Shown: piece after piece, positions 43,165 through 51,243 of the stretch | Layout: every line of letters begins with the position of its first letter | How positions within the stretch are numbered: position 1 is the stretch's first letter | Source of the DNA: Halobacterium hubeiense | GTDB taxonomy: Archaea; Halobacteriota; Halobacteria; Halobacteriales; Halobacteriaceae | Assembly: GCF_001488575.1 (NCBI RefSeq) | Contig: NZ_LN831302.1 | Coordinates: 2,356,001 to 2,420,000 of the forward strand | DNA length: 64,000 nt | Reading direction: 5' to 3' | The notes under the pieces: generated by a model | Databases searched by the model: none | The model's input: the letters and a program-made list of their open reading frames with translations, nothing else | Told to the model about the DNA's origin: nothing | Position numbers and translations under genes: made by a program

Positions 43165-44031
43165 TTGCGCGTCGGCATCCTCTACTCCCGGATTCGGAAG
43201 GACGAGAAACTGCTGCTCGGCGAGCTCCGCGAGCGCGGCCACGACGTCGAGAAGATAGACGTCCGCAAGCACGGCTTCGGCCTCGACGACACCGACGCCG
43301 CCATCGCGGACTGCGACCTCGTGGTCGACCGCTGTCTGGCGACCAGCCGCAGCAAGTACGCCACGGAGTTCTGCCGGCACTACGACGTCCCCGTCGTGAA
43401 CAGCCCCGACACCGCGGCCGTCTGCGCGGACAAAGTGCGGACGAGCCTCGCGCTCGACGACGCGGGACTCCCCACGCCCGACACCACGGTCGCGTTCACC
43501 ACCGAGAGCGCGCTGGAGGCCGTCGAATCCTACGGCTACCCCTGCGTGCTGAAGCCCGTCGTGGGCTCGTGGGGACGCCTGATGGCGAAACTCGACTCGC
43601 GGAACGCCGCCGAGGCCGTCCTCGAACACAAGGCGACGCTCGGGCACTACGAGCACAAAGTGTTCTACATCCAGGACTTCGTGGAGAAGCCGGGGCGGGA
43701 CATCCGCGTGCTGGCGACCGACGGCGAGCCCGTCGCCGCGATGACGCGCTCGGGCGACCACTGGCTGACCAACGCCGCGAAGGGCGCAGAGACGAACTCC
43801 TTCGAGGTCGACGAGGAGGTCGCCGACCTCGTCGAGACCGCCAGCGACGCGGTCGGCGGCGGCCTGCTGGGCGTGGACCTGATGGAGACCGGCGACGGCT
43901 ACACCGTCCACGAGATCAACCACACCGTCGAGTTCAAGGCGCTGAACGACGCCAGCGACGTGGACGTCCCGGCCGCGGTCGTCGACTGGCTGGAGGACCG
44001 CGCCGCCGCGGAAGTGGAGGTGACGCCCTGA
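43165..44031 (+). CDS. argX: LysW-glutamate ligase ArgX (LysX/RimK type)
   Basis: ATP-grasp ligase joining glutamate (or alpha-aminoadipate) to the C-terminal Glu of LysW. 288 residues. The TTG at 43165 is the start: it follows the lysW stop by one base and gives MRVGILYSRIRKDEKLL, the family N-terminus. ATP-grasp motifs are PCVLKPVVGSWGRLMAK, VLATDGEPVAAM and VHEINHTVEFK; the last, with NHTVEFK, is the LysX/ArgX-type substrate loop. In haloarchaea the pathway is thought to serve arginine, so ArgX is preferred over LysX. Confidence 0.95.
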   Translation: MRVGILYSRIRKDEKLLLGELRERGHDVEKIDVRKHGFGLDDTDAAIADCDLVVDRCLATSRSKYATEFCRHYDVPVVNSPDTAAVCADKVRTSLALDDAGLPTPDTTVAFTTESALEAVESYGYPCVLKPVVGSWGRLMAKLDSRNAAEAVLEHKATLGHYEHKVFYIQDFVEKPGRDIRVLATDGEPVAAMTRSGDHWLTNAAKGAETNSFEVDEEVADLVETASDAVGGGLLGVDLMETGDGYTVHEINHTVEFKALNDASDVDVPAAVVDWLEDRAAAEVEVTP

Positions 44032-45071
44032 TGGCCGAGAGCACGACCGCCACGATCGTCGGCGGGAGCGGGTTCGCTGGCGGGGAACTCCTCCGCCTGC
44101 TCGCCGGCCACCCCGACTTCGAGGTGGCGCAGGCGACCAGCCGCGAGTACGCGAACAAGACCGTCGGGAGCGTCCACCCGAACCTCCGCGAGATGGACCT
44201 GCGGTTCACGCCGCCGACGGACCTCGAATCCGTAGACGTGCTGTTCGCGGCGGCGCCCCACGGCGTCGCGATGGACCACCTCGACGAGTGGCAGGACGCC
44301 GCGGACACCGTGGTCGACCTGAGCGCGGACTTCCGCCTCGAAACCGAGAGTCAGTACGACGAGTGGTACGACGGCCACAGCGCGCCCGAGTACCTCGACG
44401 ACGCTGTGTACGCGCTCCCGGAGCTCTCCCGCGAGGAGCTCTACGGCGCGGACCTGATTGCGGGCGGCGGCTGCAACGCGACCGCGACGATTCTCGGCCT
44501 GCTCCCGCTCGCGGAGGCCGGCTTGCTGGACGACGCGCACGTCGTCGTGGACGTGAAAGTCGGCTCCTCGGAGGGCGGCGCGGGCGGCGGCCCCGCCTCC
44601 TCCCACCCCGAGCGCTCGGGCGTCGTGCGCCCGTACGCGCCCACGGGCCACCGCCACGAGGCCGAAATCGAGCAGTTCCTCGGGCTCTCGGTCTCCTTTA
44701 CCGCGCACGCCGTGGACATGGTCCGCGGCGCGAGCGCGACCTGCCACGTGTTCCCCGAGGAGACGCCCTCGACGGGCGACCTCTGGAGCGCGTACCGCGA
44801 GACGTACGAGGACGAGCCGTTCGTGGACATCGTCGCGGGCGGCAGCGGCGTCTACCGCTACCCGGAGCCGAAGGCCGTCGCCGGGACGAACGGCGCGGAG
44901 GTCGGCTTCGAGCTGGACGAGGACAACGGCCGCGTCGTGGCGTTCTCGGCCATCGACAACATGATGAAAGGCTCGGCGGGGCAGGCCGTCCACGCGGCGA
45001 ACGTCGCGCTCGGCTTCGACGAGACCGCCGGCCTCGACCAACTCGGGTTGCACCCGGTGGGAAGCCCATGA
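44031..45071 (+). CDS. argC: LysW-gamma-glutamyl-phosphate reductase (ArgC/LysY)
   Basis: NADPH-dependent reductase turning the LysW-bound acyl phosphate into the semialdehyde. 346 residues. N-terminal Rossmann motif VGGSGFAGGELLRLL (GxGxxG), catalytic cysteine in GGGCNATATILGLL, and the GSSEGGAGGGPASSHPERSG segment. It overlaps argX by one base (TGATG). Its stop is overlapped in turn by a tiny 11-codon frame that leads into argB. Confidence 0.95.
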   Translation: MAESTTATIVGGSGFAGGELLRLLAGHPDFEVAQATSREYANKTVGSVHPNLREMDLRFTPPTDLESVDVLFAAAPHGVAMDHLDEWQDAADTVVDLSADFRLETESQYDEWYDGHSAPEYLDDAVYALPELSREELYGADLIAGGGCNATATILGLLPLAEAGLLDDAHVVVDVKVGSSEGGAGGGPASSHPERSGVVRPYAPTGHRHEAEIEQFLGLSVSFTAHAVDMVRGASATCHVFPEETPSTGDLWSAYRETYEDEPFVDIVAGGSGVYRYPEPKAVAGTNGAEVGFELDEDNGRVVAFSAIDNMMKGSAGQAVHAANVALGFDETAGLDQLGLHPVGSP

Positions 45072-45103
45072 GTCACGCTCACCACGCGGGGTGGTTCGCG
45101 TGA
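45068..45103 (+). CDS. Eleven-codon bridging frame between argC and argB
   Basis: ATG at 45068 overlaps the argC stop (ATGA) and the frame ends with TGA at 45101-45103, which overlaps the GTG start of argB (GTGA). The peptide would be MSHAHHAGWFA. It could exist only to hand ribosomes from argC to argB. It may also be a chance result of the GC-rich sequence. Confidence 0.35.
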   Translation: MSHAHHAGWFA

Positions 45104-45936
45104 CTGTAGTGGTCAAAATCGGCGGCGCGCGCGCCGTCGACCCGGCGGGCGCGGTGACCGACGTCGCGCACCTCACGGTGAACGACGAGGACGTCGTGGT
45201 CGTCCACGGGGGGTCGACGGCGGTCGACGACGCGCTCGACCAGATGGGCAAAGACCCCGAGTACGTCGAGTCGCCGTCGGGGGTCACCGGCCGGTTCACG
45301 GACGCGGAGACGATGGACGTCTTCGAGATGGCGATGGGGAAGGTCAACACCGACCTCGTCGCGGCGTTCGAGAACGCGGGCGTGCCCGCGGTCGGCCTCA
45401 ACGGCGTCGACGGGAAGCTCCTCACTGGGCCGCGGAAGTCCGCAATACGGGTCGTCGAGGACGGCAAGAAGAAGATTCGCCGCGGCGAGCACTCCGGCAC
45501 CATCGAGGCGGTCAACACGGACCTGCTGGAGGCCCAACTGGACGCGGGCTACGTGCCCGTGGTGTCGGTGCCGATGCTCGCCAAGGAGAGCGACGACGAG
45601 GAGGAGTGGACGCCCGTGAACGCGGACGCGGACCGCGCGGCGGCGGCCGTCGCGGGCGCGCTCGACGCCACGCTGGTCGTGCTGACCGACGTGGAGGGCG
45701 TCTACGAAGACCCCGACGACCCGAGTTCGCTCATCGAGGAAGTGCTGACGCCCGCGGACCTCGACGGCGCGAAGGAGGCCGCGGAGGGGTTCATGACGAA
45801 GAAGGTGCTGGCGGCGACCGAAGCACTCGAAGGCGGCGCGGAGTCGGTCGTGGTGTCGGACGCGAACCGCCGCGACCCAATCGTCGCCGCGCTGGAAGGG
45901 GCTGGCACGCGCTTCAGCCCGGAGGCCCTGTCATGA
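45100..45936 (+). CDS. argB: LysW-glutamate kinase (ArgB/LysZ)
   Basis: Amino-acid-kinase-fold enzyme phosphorylating the LysW-bound glutamate. 278 residues from the GTG at 45100 (MTVVVKIGGARAV); another in-frame GTG at 45091 would add three residues. Motifs are VVKIGGA, VVVHGGSTAVDD, GLNGVDGKLLTG, PVNADADRAAAAVAGAL and VLTDVEGVYEDPDD. Its stop overlaps the argD start by four bases. The substrate GRKS/N-acetyl loop differs from acetylglutamate kinases, as expected for the LysZ branch. Confidence 0.95.
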   Translation: MTVVVKIGGARAVDPAGAVTDVAHLTVNDEDVVVVHGGSTAVDDALDQMGKDPEYVESPSGVTGRFTDAETMDVFEMAMGKVNTDLVAAFENAGVPAVGLNGVDGKLLTGPRKSAIRVVEDGKKKIRRGEHSGTIEAVNTDLLEAQLDAGYVPVVSVPMLAKESDDEEEWTPVNADADRAAAAVAGALDATLVVLTDVEGVYEDPDDPSSLIEEVLTPADLDGAKEAAEGFMTKKVLAATEALEGGAESVVVSDANRRDPIVAALEGAGTRFSPEALS

Positions 45937-47045
45937 GCGGGTTCGTCTTCGGGGAGAAGCCCATCCAGATCGAGTCCGGCGAGGGGCCGTACGTCTACGA
46001 CGACGGCGGCACCGAGTACCTCGACATGGGCGCGTCCTACGCCTGCGCGCCGGTCGGCCACTGTCACCCCGACGTGGTGGAGGCCGTGGAGTCCCAAGCC
46101 AGCGACCTGCTGTTCGTGCAGGGGTCGTACCCCACGGAGACGCGGACCGCGCTGTACGACCGCCTCGGCGACCTCGCGCCCGGCGAGCTGGACAACGTCT
46201 GGCTCTGCAACTCCGGGACGGAGGCCAACGAGGCGGCGCTGAAGTTCGCGCGCCACGCGACCGGCCGCGAGAAGGTCGTCGCGGCCAAGCGCGCGTTCCA
46301 CGGCCGCACGCTCGGCTCGCTGGCGGCGACGTGGAAGCAGAAGTACCGCGAGGGGTTCGCGGTCCCCGACAACGTCGAGTTCGTCGACTACGGGGACAGC
46401 GAGGCACTCGCGGACGCCGTGGACGACGAGACGGCGGCGGTCATCCTCGAACCCGTGCAGGGAGAGGGCGGCGTCCATCCCGCGCCCGACGGCTACCTGC
46501 AGGCCGCCCGGGACGCCTGCGACGAGACGGGCGCGGCGCTGGTCTTCGACGAGATTCAGACCGGGCTCGGGCGCACGGGCTCGCTGTGGGCGTGCGAGCA
46601 GGCGGGCGTCGCGCCGGACGCACTCACCGTCGCGAAGGGGCTGGGCAGCGGCCTCCCCATCGGCGCGACGCTGGTCGCGGACTGGCTCGCCGAAGATAGC
46701 GGCGACCACGGCTCGACGTTCTCCGGCGGTCCCGTGCCGTGTGCCGCGGCGCTCGCGACGCTCGACGTGCTGGAGGACGACGGCCTCGCGGCGAACGCGG
46801 CGAGCGTCGGCGACTACCTCCAAGACCAGCTCGCGGAACTGCCCGTTCGGGATGTTCGCGGCGAGGGGCTGATGGTCGGCGTCGAGGTGAAACGGGGGGC
46901 GAACCGCGCGCTGAAGTCGCTGGCGCTGAACCACAGGATTCTCGCGCTCCCCGCGGGACGCACCGTGGTGCGCCTCTTACCGCCGCTAACTGTCACCGAG
47001 TCCCACGCCGACCGCGTGGTCGACGCGCTCGCCGAGGAGCTATGA
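45933..47045 (+). CDS. argD: LysW-glutamate-semialdehyde aminotransferase (ArgD/LysJ)
   Basis: PLP class-III aminotransferase giving LysW-ornithine. 370 residues. Motifs are NSGTEANEAALKFAR, RAFHGRTLGSLAAT, EPVQGEGGVHPA, VFDEIQTGLGRTG and TVAKGLGSGLPIGA (PLP lysine). It starts at ATG 45933 overlapping the argB stop, and its own stop overlaps the lysK start. Whether it prefers the ornithine or lysine intermediate is decided by context, which is arginine here. Confidence 0.95.
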   Translation: MSGFVFGEKPIQIESGEGPYVYDDGGTEYLDMGASYACAPVGHCHPDVVEAVESQASDLLFVQGSYPTETRTALYDRLGDLAPGELDNVWLCNSGTEANEAALKFARHATGREKVVAAKRAFHGRTLGSLAATWKQKYREGFAVPDNVEFVDYGDSEALADAVDDETAAVILEPVQGEGGVHPAPDGYLQAARDACDETGAALVFDEIQTGLGRTGSLWACEQAGVAPDALTVAKGLGSGLPIGATLVADWLAEDSGDHGSTFSGGPVPCAAALATLDVLEDDGLAANAASVGDYLQDQLAELPVRDVRGEGLMVGVEVKRGANRALKSLALNHRILALPAGRTVVRLLPPLTVTESHADRVVDALAEEL

Positions 47046-48052
47046 CGCCCCGCGAGCTCCTCCGCGACCTCGTCGCGACCCCCTCCGTTTCGGGTGCGGA
47101 GTCCGAGGCGGCCGGCGTGCTCGTGGACTACTTCGAGCGCCACGGCCGCGAGGCGTGGACCGACGACGCCGGCAACGTCCGCGCGCCCGGCGACGACAGC
47201 GTGCTCCTCACGAGCCACGTCGACACCGTCCCCGGCTACATCGACGTGCGCGAGGAGAACGGCAAACTCTGGGGCCGTGGGAGCGTGGACGCGACCGGGC
47301 CGCTGGCCGCGATGGCCGCGGCGAGCGTCGAAACCGGCGCGTCGTTCGCGGGCGTCGTCGAGGAGGAGACGACCTCGGCGGGCGCGCGCCACCTCGTCGC
47401 GGACCGCGCGGAGCCCGACGCCGTCGTGAACGGCGAGCCCTCGGGCTGGGACGCGCTGACGCTGGGCTACCGCGGGCTGGTCGCGGGCACCTACGAGGTC
47501 GCCACCGAGAGCGGCCACTCCTCGCGCCCCGAGCCCAACGCCGTCCAGCTCGCGACCGCGTGGACCGAGCGCGTGCGCGCGGCGTTCCCGGACGACGACA
47601 CCGTCTTCGAGTCGGTGACGGTCAAGCCCGTCTCCTTCGACGGCGGGCTCGCCGACGACGGCACCGCCGTCGAGGCGACCGTCGAGATGCAGTTCCGGCT
47701 GCCGCCCGGCACCACCGCCGACGACGTCTACGAGACCGTCGCGGACTGCACCGAGCGCGGGTCGGTGACGTGGACGGAGTCGATTCCGCCCGTGATGGCG
47801 AGCCCGCGGACGCCGGTCGCGGGCGCGCTTCGAGCGGGCATTCGCGAGGCGGGCGGCGACCCAACGCACCTCCGGAAGACCGGCACGAGCGACGCGAACA
47901 TCTACGCCGGCGCGTGGGACTGCCCCGTCGCCACCTACGGCCCCGGGGACTCGAATCTGGACCACGCGCCCGACGAACGCATCGACCTCGCCGCGTTCGA
48001 CCGCGGCGTCGAGGTACTCACCACCGCAGCAGACAGGCTATGCACTTCCTGA
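47042..48052 (+). CDS. lysK: LysW-ornithine/lysine hydrolase (LysK)
   Basis: M20-family zinc hydrolase that releases ornithine from LysW, regenerating the carrier. 336 residues. The metal ligands appear in SHVDTVPGY (HxD), GRGSVDATGPLAAM (Asp), VEEETTSAGARH (catalytic Glu pair) and KTGTSDANIY. The N-terminus PSVSGAESEAAGVL is typical of this branch. It overlaps argD by four bases and argF by 13 bases. Its product ornithine is the substrate of the next gene. Confidence 0.94.
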   Translation: MTPRELLRDLVATPSVSGAESEAAGVLVDYFERHGREAWTDDAGNVRAPGDDSVLLTSHVDTVPGYIDVREENGKLWGRGSVDATGPLAAMAAASVETGASFAGVVEEETTSAGARHLVADRAEPDAVVNGEPSGWDALTLGYRGLVAGTYEVATESGHSSRPEPNAVQLATAWTERVRAAFPDDDTVFESVTVKPVSFDGGLADDGTAVEATVEMQFRLPPGTTADDVYETVADCTERGSVTWTESIPPVMASPRTPVAGALRAGIREAGGDPTHLRKTGTSDANIYAGAWDCPVATYGPGDSNLDHAPDERIDLAAFDRGVEVLTTAADRLCTS

Positions 48053-48921
48053 CAATCGACGACCTCACGACCGACGAACTGGCCGGCGTCGTGGACGACG
48101 CGGCCGCGCTGAAGCGCGCGCAAGCCGACGGCATGCCCCACGAGGCCCTCCCCGGGCGCTCGCTGGCGATGCTGTTCGAGAAGCCCTCGACGCGAACCCG
48201 CGTGAGCTTCGAGGTCGGGATGACCCAGCTCGGCGGCCACGGCGTCTTCCTCGGCGACGACGACATCCAACTGGGACGGGGCGAGCCCGTCGCGGACACC
48301 GCTCGCGCGCTCGGCCGGTACGTCGACGCGGTGATGGCGCGCGTCTTCGACCACGGCGACCTCGAAGAGATTGCCGCGCACGCCGACGTCCCGGTCGTGA
48401 ACGGCCTCACCGACGACGCGCACCCGTGTCAGGCGCTGGCGGACCTCCTGACGCTCCGCGAAGAAGTCGGGGACTCCGGGACGGTGGCGTGGGTCGGCGA
48501 CGGCAACAACGTCGCCGCGTCGTTCACGATTGGCGCCGCGATGATGGGCTACGACGTCAACGTCGCCACGCCCGAGGGATACGGCCTCGACGACTCCGTC
48601 ATCGAGCGCGCCGAGGAACACGGCGACGTGACCGTGACGACGGACCCCGAGGCCGCCACCGCGGACGCCGAGGTCGTCTACACGGACGTCTGGGTGAGCA
48701 TGGGCCAAGAAGACGAGCGCGAGCAGCGCCTCGACGCCTTCGAGGGGTTCCAGGTAGACGCGGATCTGCTCGGGGACGCGGCGTTCATGCACTGCCTGCC
48801 GGCGAACCGCGGCGAGGAGGTCACGGCGGACGTCATCGACGGCGAGCAGTCCGTCGTCTGGCAGCAGGCCGAGAACCGCCTGCACGCTCAGAAGGCGCTG
48901 CTCGTCGAGCTCGTGGACTGA
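48040..48921 (+). CDS. argF: Ornithine carbamoyltransferase
   Basis: Makes citrulline from ornithine and carbamoyl phosphate. 293 residues. Carbamoyl-phosphate motif EKPSTRTRVSFE (residues 48-59), DDAHPCQALADLLT (HPCQ), VGDGNNVAASF and the ornithine-site HCLPANRGEEV are intact. The ATG at 48040 lies 13 bases inside lysK, in another frame. It completes the path: its product is used by ArgG at the other end of the cluster. Carbamoyl-phosphate synthase is not in the window. Confidence 0.96.
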   Translation: MHFLTIDDLTTDELAGVVDDAAALKRAQADGMPHEALPGRSLAMLFEKPSTRTRVSFEVGMTQLGGHGVFLGDDDIQLGRGEPVADTARALGRYVDAVMARVFDHGDLEEIAAHADVPVVNGLTDDAHPCQALADLLTLREEVGDSGTVAWVGDGNNVAASFTIGAAMMGYDVNVATPEGYGLDDSVIERAEEHGDVTVTTDPEAATADAEVVYTDVWVSMGQEDEREQRLDAFEGFQVDADLLGDAAFMHCLPANRGEEVTADVIDGEQSVVWQQAENRLHAQKALLVELVD

Positions 48922-48964
48922 CGCCGCGTGGGGGATTTATTGTCGGTGCGGTCATAGGTACGGT

Positions 48965-49435
48965 ATGACACTCGACGTCTCCATCCCCGAGCCGCCGGAC
49001 CTCTCGAACCGCGGCGCGCCCGAGGAGTTCGAGTGGACCGAGGACACGGGCGGCGCGGAGGACTTCCGCCGCGAGGAGCTCGAAGCCCTCCTGAAAGACG
49101 GCGCGTGGGCGGAGGGATTCAACGAGTGGGGCGAGTACATGAGCATGGACGAACAGCAGGTCCGCGCCGTCGAGGACCTCGGCCTGTTCCACGAGTTCGA
49201 CTTCTACTGGGACCCGACGCAGGACCGCCTGCGCGCGGACCCGCCGGAACTCCCCGAGGACTGGGCGGAACGGGAGGCGACGGCGTCGTGGAACTCCAGC
49301 ACGGTCGGGGCCGTCGAGTCCGAACTGCAGGACCTCGGCGACGTCGTCCACGAAGTCCTCAAGGACTACCTCGGCGGCGACGACGTCTCCGAGCACCACT
49401 GGGGCGACCGCGACTACGGCGACCGCGAGGAGTGA
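48965..49435 (+). CDS. Haloarchaeal hypothetical protein
   Basis: A 156-residue, strongly acidic soluble protein starting at ATG 48965. It is Trp/Tyr-rich for its size (FNEWGEYMSM, EFDFYWDPTQD, HHWGDRDYGD). No signal, membrane segment or known motif is visible, and I do not recognise a function. A TTTATTGT box (about 48936-48943) lies 22-29 bases upstream, supporting expression separate from argF. It sits between the arginine cluster and thrC. Confidence 0.72.
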   Translation: MTLDVSIPEPPDLSNRGAPEEFEWTEDTGGAEDFRREELEALLKDGAWAEGFNEWGEYMSMDEQQVRAVEDLGLFHEFDFYWDPTQDRLRADPPELPEDWAEREATASWNSSTVGAVESELQDLGDVVHEVLKDYLGGDDVSEHHWGDRDYGDREE

Positions 49436-49513
49436 GCGCGGAGGCTGCGCGACCGGGAGGCAAGTACGGTAGAGACCACCCGCTTCTTGTACCGCGAGCC
49501 CGCACTTCGAGGC

Positions 49514-50761
49514 ATGACTGACCTCTCGCTGGGCGGCCCGACGCCGGATGTCGCCGACGACGGCGTCTGGCTGGCGTGCGTCGAGTGCGGCGACGCCATC
49601 GCGCCGTTCGACGACGTGGTGTACGAGTGCCCGGACTGCGGCGGCCTGCTGGAAGCCCGCTACGCCGACTACCCGACGTTCGAGGAGTTCTCGGGGGACG
49701 GCGTCTGGCGGTACGCGGCGGCGCTGCCGTTCGACGAGGGCGTCACCATCCGCGAGGGGAACACGCCGCTGTACACCGTCCCCGAAATCGAGGCCGAGGC
49801 GGACGTCGCGGACCTCCGCGTGAAACACGAGGGCGCCAACCCCACGGGGAGCTTCAAGGACCGCGGAATGACCGTCGGCGTGAAGGTCGCCGACCGGCTC
49901 GGCGTGGACCGGCTCGCCTGCGCCTCCACGGGGAACACGTCCGCGGCGCTGGCGGCGTACGGCGCTCGCGCGAACACGCCCGTGCTCGTGCTCCTCCCCG
50001 CCGGCAAGGTCGCCGCGGGGAAGGTCGCGCAGGCGGCGCTGCACGGCGCGCGCATCTGCGAGGTGGACGGCAACTTCGACGACTGCCTCGACGTCGTCGC
50101 GGAACTCGCGGACCGCGGGGAGGCGTACCTCCTGAACTCCCTGAACCCGTTCCGCTTGGAGGGGCAGAAGACCATCGGCCTCGAAATCTTAGAGCAGTCC
50201 CGCGACGCCCACGGCCACCTCCCGGACCGCATCGTGCTCCCCGTCGGGAACGCGGGGAACACGGCGGCCCTCTACAAGTGCTTCCGCGAACTCGTCGAGG
50301 CCGGCGAACTGGACAAGTCCGAGGTGCCGAAGCTCACGGGCGTGCAGGCGGAGGGCGCGGCGCCGATGGTCGAAGCCGTCGAGAACGGCCGCGACTACGT
50401 CGAGCGCTGGGACGACGTGGAGACGCGCGCGACCGCCATCCGCATCGGCAACCCCGTGAACGCGCCGAAGGCGCTGCCCGGCATCTACGACACGGGCGGC
50501 ACCGCGGTCGCCGTCTCGGACGAGAAGATTACCGAGGCCCAGCGGATGCTCGCCGAGGACGGCGTCGGCGTGGAGCCGGCGTCCGCCGCGAGCGTCGCCG
50601 GCCTCCTGAAGCTCCGCGAGCGCGGCGACATCGACGCTGACGAGCGCGTCGTCTGCCTCACCACCGGCCACCTCCTGAAGGACCCCGAGGCGGCCGCGGA
50701 AGCCGGCGGCGACACGACGCCCGTCCCCGCGGACGCCGACGGCGTGCTGGACGCACTGTAA
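49514..50761 (+). CDS. thrC: Threonine synthase
   Basis: PLP enzyme converting O-phosphohomoserine to threonine. 415 residues from ATG 49514. An N-terminal zinc-ribbon-like region (CVECGD and CPDCGG) precedes the fold-type II core, with NPTGSFKDRGM (PLP lysine), CASTGNTSAALAAY, LPVGNAGNTAALYK (phosphate loop) and TTGHLLKD. Length and zinc-ribbon are typical of archaeal threonine synthases. It is convergent with a thioesterase gene, with six bases between the stops. Confidence 0.94.
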   Translation: MTDLSLGGPTPDVADDGVWLACVECGDAIAPFDDVVYECPDCGGLLEARYADYPTFEEFSGDGVWRYAAALPFDEGVTIREGNTPLYTVPEIEAEADVADLRVKHEGANPTGSFKDRGMTVGVKVADRLGVDRLACASTGNTSAALAAYGARANTPVLVLLPAGKVAAGKVAQAALHGARICEVDGNFDDCLDVVAELADRGEAYLLNSLNPFRLEGQKTIGLEILEQSRDAHGHLPDRIVLPVGNAGNTAALYKCFRELVEAGELDKSEVPKLTGVQAEGAAPMVEAVENGRDYVERWDDVETRATAIRIGNPVNAPKALPGIYDTGGTAVAVSDEKITEAQRMLAEDGVGVEPASAASVAGLLKLRERGDIDADERVVCLTTGHLLKDPEAAAEAGGDTTPVPADADGVLDAL

Positions 50762-50767
50762 CTGTTC

Positions 50768-51211
50768 TCAGTCGGTTCCTTCGCTGGCGAGCGCCTCCTG
50801 TTCGAGCCGGCGGTCGCGGTCCGTCTCGACGCTCAGCTCCGGTACTGTGGTCGGCTTCATGTCCTCGTCGACGGCGACGAACACGAAGTGCGAGCTCGTC
50901 GTCTGCTCGGTCTCCCCGGTTCGGGGGTCCTCGCGGAACGCCCGCAGGCGGACGCGCACGCTGCTCGTCCCGGCGTCGTAGGCGTACGACTCGATGATGC
51001 AGATGTCGCCCTGCGGAATCGGGCGCTCGAAGTCGAGGCCGTTGATGCGCGCGGTGACGCAGGTCGCGCCCGCGAGCCGCATCGCGGACATCGCGCCCAC
51101 CTCGTCCATCCACTTCACGACGTTCCCACCGTGCGCCGAGGCGTAGTTGTTCGTGTCGTCGGGCTGGACACGCACGCGGTTCTCGATGTACGTCTCCGAA
51201 ACTGTCGGCAC
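50768..51211 (-). CDS. Acyl-CoA thioesterase, hotdog fold
   Basis: A 147-residue hotdog-domain thioesterase of the YciA/BACH type. MPTVSETYIENRVRVQPDDTN opens it in two short blocks, followed by NYASAHGGNVVKWMDEVGAMSA, where His and the Glu/Asp helix residues are expected to be catalytic, and SYAYDAGTSSVRVRL. The GTG at 51211 is the start, about 28 bases from a TTTTCTC box. Acyl chain specificity is not predictable. It is 32 bases downstream of serA on the same strand. Confidence 0.87.
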   Translation of the reverse strand: MPTVSETYIENRVRVQPDDTNNYASAHGGNVVKWMDEVGAMSAMRLAGATCVTARINGLDFERPIPQGDICIIESYAYDAGTSSVRVRLRAFREDPRTGETEQTTSSHFVFVAVDEDMKPTTVPELSVETDRDRRLEQEALASEGTD

Positions 51212-51243
51212 GACCGAACGCGCGGGCCGACGGGAGAAAAGGG

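Noticed and set aside
40031-48921. Lysine biosynthesis operon (AAA pathway) because of LysW, LysX, LysZ, LysY, LysJ and LysK homologues
   Set aside because: The presence of argF, argG and argH in the same cluster and the absence of homocitrate synthase and related genes point to arginine.
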